This document shows positions 45,375-54,977 of a stretch of DNA of 64,000 bases, piece by piece. Made by a program: the position numbers and the translations under genes. This stretch comes from Nocardioides jiangxiensis (GTDB lineage: Bacteria; Actinomycetota; Actinomycetes; Propionibacteriales; Nocardioidaceae). Under the pieces are notes generated by a model that worked only from the letters and a program-made list of their open reading frames with translations, was not told where the DNA came from and made no database searches. How positions within the stretch are numbered: the first letter of the stretch is position 1; each line of letters starts with the position of its first letter. The stretch lies in the NCBI RefSeq assembly GCF_030580915.1, contig NZ_JAUQTA010000002.1, forward strand, positions 248,001-312,000, written 5' to 3'.

Positions 45375-45448
45375 CCGACTACAGGAACTGGAGCATCCGC
45401 TCATGAGCACTCGATGAGTACTTCGCGATGAGCATGCACACCCACTGA
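45371..45448 (+). other. Chain of four tiny reading frames joined by ATGA overlaps
   Basis: After ylxR the frames are: 45371-45406 (MTDYRNWSIRS), 45403-45417 (MSTR), 45414-45431 (MSTSR) and 45428-45448 (MSMHTH). Each ATG overlaps the previous TGA as ATGA, at 45371, 45403, 45414 and 45428. The infB GTG lies 55 bases after the last stop with its own AGAAGGAG site. ATGAG(C/T)A is repeated three times (45403, 45414, 45428). The structure is seen directly; translation is inferred. Confidence 0.7.
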
Positions 45449-45503
45449 CGGTTCGACCCCACAACGCATTCCGGGGCGGGCCGAGAAGGAGTAACACAAC
45501 CCC

Positions 45504-48314
45504 GTGGCCAAGCCCCGCGTACACGAGATCGCCAAGGAATTCGGCGTCGAGAGCAAGTTCGTTCTCGAGAAGCTGAAGGAGATGGGCGAGTTCGTCAAGT
45601 CCGCGTCCTCGACGGTGGAGCCCCCCGTCGCGATGCGTTTCAAGAAGCAGTTCGGCGACGAGCTGCGTGCTGCCGGTGGCGCTGCCGCCGAGGCGCCCGC
45701 CGCCGCTGCCCCGGCTGCCGCCCCCAAGGCGCCTGCCGCCAAGCCCGGCCCGAAGCCGGCTCCCAAGCCGGCCCCGGCTCCCGAGGCCCCGGCCCCGTCG
45801 GCCCCCGCCGCTGCTGCTCCCGCCGCTGCTGCGCCGGCCGCCCCGGCGCCCGCCGCGCCGAAGCCGGCTCCCGCCGCTCCGGCGCCGAAGGCTCCGACCC
45901 CTGGCCCCAAGCCGGCTGCGGCAGCCCCCGGCCCCCGTCCGGGCGGCGCTCGCCCCGGCGCCCCGCGTCCGGGCAACAACCCGTTCGCGTCTTCGCAGGG
46001 CATGGGCAAGCGCCCGACCGAGCGTCCGGCCCCGGCTGACCGTGGTCCGGCCCAGACCGGCGGCGGCGACAACCGTCCGCCGCGTCCGCCGGCCGCCGCC
46101 GGCGGCGCTGTGCCGCGTCCGGGCATGCCGCGCCCCAACCCGGCGATGATGCCCAAGTCCCCCAACGCCTTCGGTGCCCGCCCCGGCGGTGGCCCGGGTC
46201 GCCCCGGCGCTCCCGGCCGTCCCGGCCCGGGTGGTCGTCCCGGTGCTCCGGGTCGTCCCGGCCCCGGCGGTGCCGGCGCCGGTCGTCCCGGTGGTGGCCC
46301 CGGTGGTCCCGGCGGCGCTCCCGGCGGCTTCGCCGGCCGCCCCGGCGGCGGCGGTGGTCGTCCCGGTGGTCCGGGTGGTCGTGGCCAGACCCAGGGTGCC
46401 TTCGGTCGCCCGGGTGGCCCGTCGCGTCGTGGTCGCAAGTCGAAGCGGGCGCGTCGCCAGGAGTTCGAGCAGATGCAGGCGCCCACCATCGGTGGCGTGC
46501 GCGTCCGCAAGGGCAACGGCGAGACCGTGCGTCTTGCCCGTGGTGCGTCGCTGACGGACTTCGCCGAGAAGATCGGTGTCGACCCCGCCTCGCTGGTGCA
46601 GATGCTCTTCTCGCTCGGCGAGATGGTGACCGCCACCCAGTCCGTGGGTGACGAGACCCTCGAGCTGCTCGGCGAGGAGCTGAACTACGTCGTCCAGGTC
46701 GTCTCCCCGGAGGACGAGGACCGCGAGCTCCTCGAGACGTTCGACCTCGAGTTCGGTGCCGACGAGGGTGACGAGTCCGACCTCGTCGTGCGCCCGCCGG
46801 TCGTCACCGTCATGGGTCACGTCGACCACGGTAAGACGAAGCTCCTCGACGCGCTGCGCAACGCCAACGTGGTCGACAAGGAGGCCGGTGGCATCACGCA
46901 GCACATCGGCGCCTACCAGGTCTACACCGAGGTCGACGGCAACGAGCGTGCCATCACCCTCATCGACACCCCCGGTCACGAGGCGTTCACCGCCATGCGT
47001 GCCCGTGGTGCCCAGGCCACCGACATCGCGATCCTCGTGGTCGCGGCCGACGACGGTGTCATGCCGCAGACGGTCGAGGCGCTCAACCACGCCAAGGCCG
47101 CCGGCGTCCCGATCGTGGTCGCGGTCAACAAGATCGACAAGCCGGAGGCCGACCCGGTCAAGGTCCGTGGCCAGCTCACCGAGTACGGCCTGGTCCCCGA
47201 GGAGTACGGCGGCGACGTCATGTTCGTCGACGTCTCGGCCAAGTCCGGCCTCAACCTCGAGGGTCTCCTCGAGGCGGTCGTCCTGACGGCTGACGCGTCG
47301 CTCGACCTGCGCGCCAACCCGAACCAGGACGCTCAGGGTCTGGTCGTCGAGGCGCACCTCGACCGCGGTCGCGGTCCGGTCGCCACGATCCTCGTCCAGC
47401 GAGGCACGCTCCGCGTCGGCGACTCGATCGTCGCCGGTCCGGCCCACGGTCGCGTCCGCGCCATGCTCGACGAGCACGGCGAGCCGATCGAGGAGGCGTA
47501 CCCGTCGCGTCCGGCCATGGTTCTCGGTCTCTCCGGCGTGCCGGGTGCGGGTCAGAACTTCCTCGTCGTCGAGGACGACCGGATGGCCCGCCAGATCGCC
47601 GAGAAGCGTGAGCACCGCGAGCGTGCGGCCATGCAGGCCCAGCGCCGCGTGCGTCGTACCCTCGAGGACTTCATGGCCTCCATGGAGAAGGGCGAGAGCC
47701 AGGAGCTCAACCTCATCCTCAAGGGCGACGTGTCCGGTTCCGTCGAGGCGCTCGAGGACTCGCTGTCCAAGATCGACGTCGGCGACGAGGTCTCGCTCCG
47801 GGTCATCGACCGCGGCGTCGGTGCCATCACCGAGACCAACGTCATGCTCGCTGCGGCCTCCGACGCGATCATCATCGGCTTCAACGTCCGCCCGCAGGGC
47901 AAGGCGACCGAGCTGGCCGACAAGGAAGGCGTGGAGATCCGCTACTACAGCGTCATCTACCAGGCCATCGAGGAGATCGAGGCGGCCCTCAAGGGCATGC
48001 TCAAGCCGATCTACGAGGAGCACACGCTGGGCCAGGCGGAGATCCGTGCGATCTTCCGCTCGTCCAAGATCGGCAACATCGCCGGTTGTATGGTCACCAG
48101 CGGCCTGCTCCGTCGCAACGCCAAGGTCCGCATCATCCGCGACGGCAACGTCATCGCGGACAACCTGGACCTGGCCGGCCTCAAGCGCGAGAAGGACGAC
48201 GCCGCCGAGGTCCGGGAAGGCTTCGAGTGCGGTCTGTCGCTCAAGAACTTCCAGGACATCAAGGAAGGCGACATCGTCGAGGCGTTCGAGATGCGCGAGA
48301 TCCCGCGCGGCTGA
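45504..48314 (+). CDS. infB: Translation initiation factor IF-2
   Basis: This 936-residue GTPase delivers initiator tRNA. Residues 1-~55 are the N-terminal helical domain ([20 protein letters not shown]). Residues ~57-310 are a low-complexity Pro/Ala then Pro/Gly/Arg region, long even for actinobacteria. The G domain has G1 GHVDHGKT at 438-445, [12 protein letters not shown] and [10 protein letters not shown]. Domains II, III and the tRNA-binding end follow ([19 protein letters not shown]). GTG start after AGAAGGAG. Confidence 0.97.
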   Translation: MAKPRVHEIAKEFGVESKFVLEKLKEMGEFVKSASSTVEPPVAMRFKKQFGDELRAAGGAAAEAPAAAAPAAAPKAPAAKPGPKPAPKPAPAPEAPAPSAPAAAAPAAAAPAAPAPAAPKPAPAAPAPKAPTPGPKPAAAAPGPRPGGARPGAPRPGNNPFASSQGMGKRPTERPAPADRGPAQTGGGDNRPPRPPAAAGGAVPRPGMPRPNPAMMPKSPNAFGARPGGGPGRPGAPGRPGPGGRPGAPGRPGPGGAGAGRPGGGPGGPGGAPGGFAGRPGGGGGRPGGPGGRGQTQGAFGRPGGPSRRGRKSKRARRQEFEQMQAPTIGGVRVRKGNGETVRLARGASLTDFAEKIGVDPASLVQMLFSLGEMVTATQSVGDETLELLGEELNYVVQVVSPEDEDRELLETFDLEFGADEGDESDLVVRPPVVTVMGHVDHGKTKLLDALRNANVVDKEAGGITQHIGAYQVYTEVDGNERAITLIDTPGHEAFTAMRARGAQATDIAILVVAADDGVMPQTVEALNHAKAAGVPIVVAVNKIDKPEADPVKVRGQLTEYGLVPEEYGGDVMFVDVSAKSGLNLEGLLEAVVLTADASLDLRANPNQDAQGLVVEAHLDRGRGPVATILVQRGTLRVGDSIVAGPAHGRVRAMLDEHGEPIEEAYPSRPAMVLGLSGVPGAGQNFLVVEDDRMARQIAEKREHRERAAMQAQRRVRRTLEDFMASMEKGESQELNLILKGDVSGSVEALEDSLSKIDVGDEVSLRVIDRGVGAITETNVMLAAASDAIIIGFNVRPQGKATELADKEGVEIRYYSVIYQAIEEIEAALKGMLKPIYEEHTLGQAEIRAIFRSSKIGNIAGCMVTSGLLRRNAKVRIIRDGNVIADNLDLAGLKREKDDAAEVREGFECGLSLKNFQDIKEGDIVEAFEMREIPRG

Positions 48315-48328
48315 TCGCCGTACGTCGG

Positions 48329-48360
48329 AAGCGGGGCTGGCCTTCGGGCCGGCCCCGCTT
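48329..48360 (+). terminator. Terminator after infB with TTCG tetraloop
   Basis: AAGCGGGGCTGGCC pairs with GGCCGGCCCCGCTT around a TTCG loop and is followed by TCGTCTGGT. Confidence 0.85.
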
Positions 48361-48401
48361 TCGTCTGGTCACGCGCCGGCCGGTGGCCGTGCGTACCCAA
48401 C

Positions 48402-48407
48402 TAGACT
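48402..48407 (+). promoter_or_regulatory. Candidate -10 box (rbfA-truB)
   Basis: TAGACT lies 57 bases before the rbfA ATG, just after the infB terminator. Confidence 0.45.
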
Positions 48408-48464
48408 CACCCACGCGGTGGCCCGAGCCGGGCGGCCGCATGCTTCAACGAACAGGAGACCGTG

Positions 48465-48914
48465 ATGGCCAGCCCTCGCGTTCGCAAGGTCGCCGACCGG
48501 ATCAAGGTCGTCGTCGCCGAGATGCTCGAGCGACGGATCAAGGACCCGCGCCTCGGCTTCGTCACGATCACCGACGTCCGCCTGACCGGCGACGGCCAGC
48601 AGGCGTCGATCTTCTACACCGTCCTCAACGGCGACCTCGACGAGACCGCGAAGGCGCTCGAGTCGGCCAAGGGCCTGATCCGCAGCGAGGTCTCCAAGCA
48701 GCTCGGCACCCGCATCGTGCCGACCCTGACCTTCATCGCCGACGCCCTGCCCGAGACCGCGCGCGTCCTCGACGAGGCGCTGGCGAAGGCGAAGGCGGCC
48801 GACGAGGAGCTCGCGGCAGCCCGTGCCGGTGCGCAGTACGCGGCCGGCGACGACCCGTACAAGAAGCCGCGTGAGGTCGACCTCGACGAGGACGACTGGG
48901 ACGAGGACGAGTGA
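48465..48914 (+). CDS. rbfA: Ribosome-binding factor A
   Basis: This 149-residue KH-like protein matures the 30S 5' end of 16S rRNA. Seen are [35 protein letters not shown] and [13 protein letters not shown]. The end is strongly acidic ([11 protein letters not shown]). ATG at 48465 fits the AGGAG site better than GTG at 48462. The GTGA overlap joins it to truB. Confidence 0.95.
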   Translation: MASPRVRKVADRIKVVVAEMLERRIKDPRLGFVTITDVRLTGDGQQASIFYTVLNGDLDETAKALESAKGLIRSEVSKQLGTRIVPTLTFIADALPETARVLDEALAKAKAADEELAAARAGAQYAAGDDPYKKPREVDLDEDDWDEDE

Positions 48915-49798
48915 CCCAGCCGGTCACCCCCGGTCTCGTCATCGTCGACAAGGCGGGCGGGATCACCTCCCACGGCGTCGTGGGTCGGGTCCGGCGACTG
49001 GCGGGCACCCGCAAGGTCGGCCACGCCGGCACCCTCGACCCGATGGCGACCGGCGTGCTGGTGCTCGGCGTCGACCGCGCCACGCGGCTCCTGGGACACC
49101 TGATGCTCACCGAGAAGGCGTACGACGCGACGATCCGCCTGGGTATCGCCACCACCACGGACGACGCCGAGGGCGAGATCACCGCGCGGGCCACCGCGGG
49201 GCACCTCGAGGAGGCGACGATCCGCGACGCCCTCGCCCGCTTCGTCGGTGACATCGAGCAGGTCCCGACCGCCGTGTCGGCGATCAAGGTCGACGGCAAG
49301 CGTGCCTATGCGATGGTGCGGGCAGGCGAGGAGGTCGAGCTCGCGGCACGTCCCGTCACGATCCACGAGCTGGTCGTCCACGACGTCCGGCCCGGTGAGC
49401 TCCACCCGGAGGAGACCGTCGACGTCGACATCTCGGTGCGCTGCTCCAGCGGCACCTACATCCGTGCCATCGCCCGCGACCTGGGCGCGGCGCTCGGTGT
49501 CGGTGGCCACCTGACGGCACTCCGGCGGACCGCCGTCGGCCCGTACACGCTCGACCACGCGAAGACCCTCGAGCAGCTCGAGGCCGGGTTCGCGGTGCTG
49601 CCGATCGCGGAGGCGGCGCGCGCGGCGTTCCCGTCGTACGAACTGGACGCGGGGCAGGCGCAGGAGGTCCGCTACGGGCGCCGGCTGGCGCTCGCGCTCG
49701 ACGAGCTGACGGCCGTCTTCGCACCGGACGGCGAGTTCCTCGCGCTCTACGAGCCGGCGGGGGAGGCGGCACGTCCGGTGGCCGTCTTCACCGGCTGA
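48911..49798 (+). CDS. truB: tRNA pseudouridine-55 synthase TruB
   Basis: This 295-residue enzyme makes pseudouridine 55 in the T-loop of tRNAs. The catalytic Asp lies in [16 protein letters not shown]. KPxGITS-like [11 protein letters not shown] is at the N-terminus, and [16 protein letters not shown] later. Length is normal. GTG start overlaps the rbfA stop. Confidence 0.96.
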   Translation: MTQPVTPGLVIVDKAGGITSHGVVGRVRRLAGTRKVGHAGTLDPMATGVLVLGVDRATRLLGHLMLTEKAYDATIRLGIATTTDDAEGEITARATAGHLEEATIRDALARFVGDIEQVPTAVSAIKVDGKRAYAMVRAGEEVELAARPVTIHELVVHDVRPGELHPEETVDVDISVRCSSGTYIRAIARDLGAALGVGGHLTALRRTAVGPYTLDHAKTLEQLEAGFAVLPIAEAARAAFPSYELDAGQAQEVRYGRRLALALDELTAVFAPDGEFLALYEPAGEAARPVAVFTG

Positions 49799-49823
49799 AC
49801 CGGGCCTGTGGGAAAGTAGCGCC

Positions 49824-50762
49824 GTGCGAGTGTGGCGTGACCTGAGCGACGTGCCGGCCGACCTGGGCCGCACGGTGGTGACCATCGGCAACTTCGACGG
49901 CGTCCACCTCGGGCACCAGCACGTCGTGGCCCGGGCGCGGGAGATCGCGGCTCTCCGGGGCGCCGACCAGGTCGTCGCGGTCACGTTCGACCCGCACCCG
50001 ATGGCCGTGCTGCGTCCCGAGCACGCGCCGGTCATGCTCACGACCCTCGAGGAGCGGCTCGCCCTGCTCGACCGTGCGGGCGCAGACGACGTCCTCGTGC
50101 TGCCGTTCAGCCGCGAGATGGCAGCCTGGACACCGGAGGAGTTCGTCCAGCGGGTGCTCGTCGACGCGCTGCACGCGAAGGGCGTCGTCGTCGGTGCGAA
50201 CTTCCGCTACGGCTGCAAGGCGGCCGGTGACGTGCACGACCTGTCCGCCTCGGGGGAGCAGCACGACTTCGTGGTCGATGCCGTCGCGCTCGACGGGGGA
50301 CCGCAGGTGTGGTCGTCCACCTACGTCCGGAGCTGCCTGGCCGCCGGCGACGTGGCCGGTGCGGCCGAGGCCCTCGGCCGGCCGTTCACGGTCCGCGGTG
50401 TGGTGGTCAAGGGTGACCAGCGTGGCCGCGAGCTCGGCTTCCCGACCGCCAACGTGCCGACGCCGGTCGACGCCGCCGCTCCCTGCGACGGCGTCTACGC
50501 CGGCATCCTGACCCGCCACGACACGGGGGAGTCGTATCCCGCGGCGATCAGCGTCGGGACGAACCCGACCTTCGACGGCGTCGTCGGGCGCCGCGTCGAG
50601 TCCTACGTCATCGACCGCACCGGCCTCGACCTGTACGGCGTCGAGGTCACGGTCGAGTTCGTCGACCACCTGCGCGGCATGGTGAAGTTCGAGGGCGTCG
50701 AGAAGCTCGTCGAGACCATGCACGACGACGTACGCCGCGCCCGCGAGGTCCTCGGGGCCTGA
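49824..50762 (+). CDS. ribF: Bifunctional riboflavin kinase / FAD synthetase
   Basis: This 312-residue enzyme makes FMN and FAD. The adenylyltransferase half has TIGNFDGVHLGHQHVV and TFDPHPMAVL; the kinase half has GRELGFPTANVP and ISVGTNPTFDG. GTG start; a weak leaderless-like GAAAGT ends six bases before it. It converges with ptsH. Confidence 0.96.
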   Translation: MRVWRDLSDVPADLGRTVVTIGNFDGVHLGHQHVVARAREIAALRGADQVVAVTFDPHPMAVLRPEHAPVMLTTLEERLALLDRAGADDVLVLPFSREMAAWTPEEFVQRVLVDALHAKGVVVGANFRYGCKAAGDVHDLSASGEQHDFVVDAVALDGGPQVWSSTYVRSCLAAGDVAGAAEALGRPFTVRGVVVKGDQRGRELGFPTANVPTPVDAAAPCDGVYAGILTRHDTGESYPAAISVGTNPTFDGVVGRRVESYVIDRTGLDLYGVEVTVEFVDHLRGMVKFEGVEKLVETMHDDVRRAREVLGA

Positions 50763-50782
50763 CCTTCGCGTCAGGCCTCGCG

Positions 50783-51040
50783 TCAGGCGTCGAGGTCCTG
50801 TTCGACGAGGGCCGCGATCGTGGCGACGGCTGCTGCGTCGTCGCCGGACACCTCGACGGTGTCGCCCTTCGCGGCGCCCAGGGTCATGATCATGAGGGCC
50901 GAGTCGGCGTCGACGGGCTCGTCGCCGGGCAGGGCGAGGTAGACCTCGACCCCGAGCTCCTCCGCCTTCTCGGCGATGAGGGCGGCGGGGCGGGCGTGGA
51001 GGCCGGCGGCGGAGCCGACGACGGCGGTCTGGACGGGCAT
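50783..51040 (-). CDS. ptsH: PTS phosphocarrier protein HPr
   Basis: This 85-residue protein is HPr, which passes phosphate from enzyme I to sugar-specific EII proteins. The active His15 is in GLHARPAA. The region of the regulatory serine reads DSALMIMTLGA. An AGGAG site precedes the ATG. It is last in the minus-strand fruR-fruK-fruA-ptsH order, separated from fruA by a hairpin. Confidence 0.95.
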   Translation of the reverse strand: MPVQTAVVGSAAGLHARPAALIAEKAEELGVEVYLALPGDEPVDADSALMIMTLGAAKGDTVEVSGDDAAAVATIAALVEQDLDA

Positions 51041-51077
51041 CTGCTTCTCCTTCGGAGGGGTGGAGGTGGGGAACGGG

Positions 51078-51109
51078 CCGCCCGCCCGAGGTGCGGGCCG
51101 GGCGGGCGG
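51078..51109 (-). terminator. Hairpin between fruA and ptsH
   Basis: CCGCCCGCCCG and CGGGCGGGCGG form a perfect 11-bp stem with a 10-base loop. It may partly end the fru transcript before ptsH. Confidence 0.7.
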
Positions 51110-51119
51110 ACCGGGTCTG

Positions 51120-53156
51120 TCAGGCAGGGACGGCGGCCGGCTCCTCGGCAGGCTGTGTAGCGGCTCCGCCGAACGACTTCAGCGTGATCACGCAGGCGGC
51201 AGCGGCGACCACGCCGGCAGCGAGGGCGATGGCGAAGCCGAGGATCCCGTCGACGGCGAAGAGCACGAAGACGCCGCCGTGCGGGGCGCGGAGGCTGACG
51301 CCGAACGCCTCGGAGAGGCCGCCGGTGATCGCGCTGCCGACCATGATCGACGGGATCACCCGGAGCGGGTCGGCCGCCGCGAACGGAATCGCCCCCTCGG
51401 TGATGAACGAGGCACCCATCAGCCAGGCCGCCTTGCCGTTCTCGCGCTCGGCGGTCGAGAAGAGCCCCGGACGTACGACGGTCGCGAGCGCCAGGGCGAT
51501 CGGCGGCACCATGCCGGCGAGCATGACCGCGGCCATGATCTTGAGCTGCGGCGCGTCGCTCGAGGTCGCCGCCGCACCGAGGCCCGCGGTGGCGAAGCCG
51601 TAGGCCACCTTGTTGAGCGGGCCGCCCATGTCGAAGGCCATCATCAGGCCCAGCACCACGCCGAGGACGACTGCCGAGCCGCCGCTCATGGAGGTCAGGC
51701 CGTCGTTGAGGTGGCTCATCAGCGACCCGAGCGGGCGGGCGAGGAGGACGAGCATCACCAGTCCGGCGACGACCGTCGTCAGCAGCGGGATGACCAGCAC
51801 GGGCATGAGGCCGCGGGCCCAGGCCGGGACCTTGCGGCTGGCCAGCCAGTGGGCGACCAGGCCGGCCAGCACACCGCCGACGATGCCGCCGAGGAAGCCC
51901 GCGCCGATGACGCCGGACACGGCCCCCATCACGAAGCCGGGAGCGATGCCCGGACGGTCGGCGATCGCGAAGGCGATGTAGCCGGCGAGGGCCGGGACGA
52001 GGAACCCGAAGGACAGGGCGCCGAGCTTGAAGAGGAGCGCACCGAGGTAGAGGGCGAGGCCGCTGTCGCCCAGCGTGTGCACGCCGTAGTGGGCCACGTC
52101 GGGGAGGTTGGTGATGCTGTTGTTGGCGATCACGTCGTCCGCCGTGGAGGCGCTTCCCTTGGCGAACGGCAGGGCGACGTCGTAGCCGCCGAGGAGGAAG
52201 CCGATCGCGATCAGCAGGCCGCCGGCGGCGACGAACGGGATCATGTAGGAGACGCCGGTCATCAGGATCCGGCGGACGCGTGCGCCCCATGACTCCTCGG
52301 CGCCGGTCTGCGCCTGCGCGTCACCGGCGGTGCCGGTGACGCGCGGGGCAGCCGGGTCGTCGGCGTACCGGAGGGCTTCGGCGATCATCGCGTCGGCGTC
52401 GTCGACGGCGCGCTTGACGCCGGAGGCCACGACCGGGAGTCCAGCGAAGCGGCCCTTGTCACGGACGCCGACGTCCGTGGCGAGGATGACCGCCGAGGCG
52501 GCCGCGATGGTGGAGGCGGGGAGCGGGGTGCTGCCGGCGGACCCCTGCGTCTCGACGTCGATGCGGACGCCGGCGCGCTCGGCCGCCGCCTGCAGCGCCT
52601 CGGCGGCGAGGTAGGTGTGGGCGATGCCGGTCGGGCAGGCGGTGACGGCCACCAGTGTGCGCTGCGCGGGGGAGGCTGCAGGAGCCGCCTCGGCAGGGGC
52701 CGGTGCCGGCTCGAGGACCCCGCGGACCAGGTCGACGACCTCGGTGACCGAGGTCGCGGTGCGGAGCTCGGCGGCGAACTCCTTGCGGACCAGCGCGCGC
52801 GCGAGCTTGGTGAGGATGGTGAGGTGGTCGGCGTCGCCGCCGTCGGGGACGGCGATCAGGAAGGCCAGGTCGGCCGGCCCGTCCTTGGCCCCGAAGTCGA
52901 CGGCCGGGTTGAGCCGGGCGAAGGCCAGCGTCGGCTCCGAGACCCCGGTGGTGCGGCAGTGGGGGATGGCGATGCCGCCCTTGAGGCCGGTCGGCGACGT
53001 GGCCTCGCGGGCGAGTACGTCGCCCTCGAGCTGTGCCTGGTCGGTGCTGCGTCCCGTGGCCGCGACGAGCCCGACGAGGGACCGGATCACGGCCTCCTTG
53101 TCGGGACCCGGGGCCACGTCCAGCACGACCAGGTCGTGGTTGATGAGCTGGTTCAT
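51120..53156 (-). CDS. fruA: PTS fructose transporter, EIIA-EIIB-EIIC fusion
   Basis: This 678-residue protein imports and phosphorylates fructose to fructose 1-phosphate. EIIA is residues ~1-150 with His66 in AIPHCRTTG; an Ala/Pro linker follows; EIIB is ~165-265 with Cys174 in VTACPTGIAHTY; EIIC is ~290-665 with many membrane helices and FDMGGPLNKVAYGFA. All three phosphotransfer units are intact. It overlaps fruK by four bases. Confidence 0.96.
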   Translation of the reverse strand: MNQLINHDLVVLDVAPGPDKEAVIRSLVGLVAATGRSTDQAQLEGDVLAREATSPTGLKGGIAIPHCRTTGVSEPTLAFARLNPAVDFGAKDGPADLAFLIAVPDGGDADHLTILTKLARALVRKEFAAELRTATSVTEVVDLVRGVLEPAPAPAEAAPAASPAQRTLVAVTACPTGIAHTYLAAEALQAAAERAGVRIDVETQGSAGSTPLPASTIAAASAVILATDVGVRDKGRFAGLPVVASGVKRAVDDADAMIAEALRYADDPAAPRVTGTAGDAQAQTGAEESWGARVRRILMTGVSYMIPFVAAGGLLIAIGFLLGGYDVALPFAKGSASTADDVIANNSITNLPDVAHYGVHTLGDSGLALYLGALLFKLGALSFGFLVPALAGYIAFAIADRPGIAPGFVMGAVSGVIGAGFLGGIVGGVLAGLVAHWLASRKVPAWARGLMPVLVIPLLTTVVAGLVMLVLLARPLGSLMSHLNDGLTSMSGGSAVVLGVVLGLMMAFDMGGPLNKVAYGFATAGLGAAATSSDAPQLKIMAAVMLAGMVPPIALALATVVRPGLFSTAERENGKAAWLMGASFITEGAIPFAAADPLRVIPSIMVGSAITGGLSEAFGVSLRAPHGGVFVLFAVDGILGFAIALAAGVVAAAACVITLKSFGGAATQPAEEPAAVPA

Positions 53157-54115
53157 GAGGGGCTTCCTTCTGCGATGTCGAGCTTCGTGACGTGCACGAG
53201 GCCGGGGCGCACCTGTGCGGGGGTGGGGATGGTCGTGCCGGGGAGCGCGGCCGCCGCACTGCCGTAGGCCACGGCGAGTGCGAGTCGTTGGTCGGCGCGC
53301 AGGCCCTGCTGCTCGCCGAGGAGGTAGCCGAAGAGGCTGCAGTCGCCGGCCCCGACGGTGGAGACCACCGTGGTCGGCGGGGGAGTGGCGTGGAGTGCGA
53401 CGTCGCGTGTGACGAGGACGGCTCCCGCGCCGCCGAGGGTCGCCAGCACCGCGTCGACGCCGCGGTCGACGAGGGTCCGTGCGGCGCGCGCCGCTGCGGC
53501 CGGGTCGCCCTCGAGCCGAGTGGGGTCGGCCCCGGTGATCGAGGCGAGCTCGTCGGTGTTGGGCTTGAGGAGGTGCGGCGCGCTGGACTCCAGGTCCGCC
53601 ACCAGTGCGGCAAGCGGGGCGTCGCTCGTGTCGACGGCGACCCTGGCCGGCGTACGACGCAGGGCGCGCGCCACCCGGGCGTACCAGTCGTCCGGCGCTC
53701 CCGGCGGTAGCGACCCGGCGAGGACGACCCAGCCGTCGTCGGCGTGCTGCAGCACCGCATCGGCCAGGGCGTCGAGGAGGGCGGGGCCGGCGGGCACGGC
53801 CGAGGCGTTGAGCTTCGTCGTCGTGCCGTCGGGCTCGGTGAGCGTGAGGTTGACGCGGATCGGTCCGCCCCCGGCGACCGGGACACAGGTGACGCCCGCG
53901 GCCGCGAGCTCACGCACGAAGGAGTCCTCGGCCTCTGCGGGGAAGACCGCGACGGTGGGCAGACCCGCGGACACCGCGGCCCGCGAGATGTTCACGCCCT
54001 TTCCTGCTGCCTGCGCGCCCGAGGAGGTGACGCGGAGGACGGTGCCGCGCTCGAGCGGACCGGCGAGGACGACCGTGCGGTCGAGGCTCGGATGCGGGGT
54101 CAGGGTGGTGATCAT
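53153..54115 (-). CDS. fruK: 1-phosphofructokinase
   Basis: This 320-residue PfkB-family kinase phosphorylates fructose 1-phosphate to fructose 1,6-bisphosphate. PfkB motifs are AGKGVNISRA near residues 37-46 and TVGAGDCSLFGYLLG near 250-264. It lies between fruR and fruA with four-base overlaps to both. Confidence 0.94.
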   Translation of the reverse strand: MITTLTPHPSLDRTVVLAGPLERGTVLRVTSSGAQAAGKGVNISRAAVSAGLPTVAVFPAEAEDSFVRELAAAGVTCVPVAGGGPIRVNLTLTEPDGTTTKLNASAVPAGPALLDALADAVLQHADDGWVVLAGSLPPGAPDDWYARVARALRRTPARVAVDTSDAPLAALVADLESSAPHLLKPNTDELASITGADPTRLEGDPAAAARAARTLVDRGVDAVLATLGGAGAVLVTRDVALHATPPPTTVVSTVGAGDCSLFGYLLGEQQGLRADQRLALAVAYGSAAAALPGTTIPTPAQVRPGLVHVTKLDIAEGSPS

Positions 54116-54879
54116 GCGATGACCACCTCGGGACCGGCAGCCGCGATCTCGGCCTGGTCGCGCGGGTCGATGGCGCCGTCGCTGATCACCACGTCGACGG
54201 CGTCGAGGTCGGCGAAGCTCTGCGCGGCCTCCTGGCCGATCTTGCTCGAGTCGGCGAGGACGACGACCCTGCGGGCTGCGCGGACGAGGGCGCGCTTGGC
54301 GGCGGCCTCCTCGAGATCGGGCGTCGACAGGCCGTGGCCCACGGTGAGGCCGTTGGTGCCGATGAAGACGACGTCGGCCCGGATCCGGGACAGCGCTGCG
54401 ACGGTGTCGGCGCCGACCGCGGCCTGGGTGGAGGGGCGGACCCGGCCGGGCAGCAGATGGAGCTCGACGTTGGGCAGGCCGGCGAGCCGCGCCGCCACGG
54501 GCACCGCGTGGGTGACGACGACCAGGCGGCGGTCCGACGGGAGCAGCGAGGCGAGCCGTGCGGTGGTGGACCCGGCATCGATCACGATGGTGGCCTCGCC
54601 GCGGGGGAGGTGGGCCAGCGCGGCCCGGGCGATCTGCTCCTTCGCGCGCTGGTTGACCGTGTCGCGCTCGCTGAGCGCGGCCTCGATGCCGGCGAGCGCT
54701 CCAGCCGGAACGGCACCACCGTGGACCCGGTGGACGAGGCCCGCGCGCTCGAGCAGGGAGAGGTCGCGGCGGACCGTCTCGGTGGTCACGTCGAACTCGC
54801 TGGCGAGCTCGACCACGGCCACCCGCCCGCGTTCCCCGACGAGGCGGGCGATCGCCTGCTGGCGCTCCTCTGCGTACAC
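54112..54879 (-). CDS. fruR: DeoR-family fructose regulator FruR
   Basis: This 255-residue regulator has a DeoR helix-turn-helix at the N-terminus (LASEFDVTTETVRRDLSLLE, residues ~25-44) and the sugar-phosphate sensor domain (VIDAGSTTARLASLLP, FIGTNGLTVGHGLSTPD). It probably represses the fru operon and responds to fructose 1-phosphate. GTG start after GGAGGAG. It is the first gene of the operon, so likely autoregulated. Confidence 0.92.
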   Translation of the reverse strand: MYAEERQQAIARLVGERGRVAVVELASEFDVTTETVRRDLSLLERAGLVHRVHGGAVPAGALAGIEAALSERDTVNQRAKEQIARAALAHLPRGEATIVIDAGSTTARLASLLPSDRRLVVVTHAVPVAARLAGLPNVELHLLPGRVRPSTQAAVGADTVAALSRIRADVVFIGTNGLTVGHGLSTPDLEEAAAKRALVRAARRVVVLADSSKIGQEAAQSFADLDAVDVVISDGAIDPRDQAEIAAAGPEVVIA

Positions 54880-54903
54880 GTTCCTGCTCCTCCGATGAAT
54901 CTG

Positions 54904-54919
54904 TGTTTATGTTGTTTTA
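54904..54919. promoter_or_regulatory. Candidate FruR operator
   Basis: TGTTTATGTTGTTTTA is a T-rich, repeated tract in an otherwise GC-rich gap between fruR and ptsI. On the minus strand it reads as repeated AAACA-type half-sites like those of DeoR sugar regulators. The match is by composition and place only. Confidence 0.4.
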
Positions 54920-54931
54920 CTCCCGAACCTG

Positions 54932-54960
54932 TTGACTGTCTAGGGGGTCGAGGGGTTAAT
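54932..54960 (+). promoter_or_regulatory. ptsI promoter
   Basis: TTGACT (54932-54937) and GTTAAT (54955-54960) are 17 bp apart, close to the housekeeping consensus. It is the most canonical promoter in the window. The start of transcription should fall near 54967. Confidence 0.7.
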
Positions 54961-54961
54961 T

Positions 54962-54977
54962 TGTGACCGTGGTCACG
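54962..54977 (+). promoter_or_regulatory. CRP/GlxR-type site across the ptsI start
   Basis: TGTGA-CCGTGG-TCACG matches the TGTGA-n6-TCACA consensus at nine of ten positions. It covers the expected transcription start and the ptsI start codon, so binding there would repress. Confidence 0.6.

Noticed and set aside
45448..45470. tRNA T-loop-like GGTTCGACCCC
   Set aside because: No acceptor, D-arm or anticodon arm can be built around it.
45369..48023. Long 884-codon open frame on the strand opposite infB
   Set aside because: It is the GC-bias shadow of infB; the composition is repetitive and no start signal or family motif is present.
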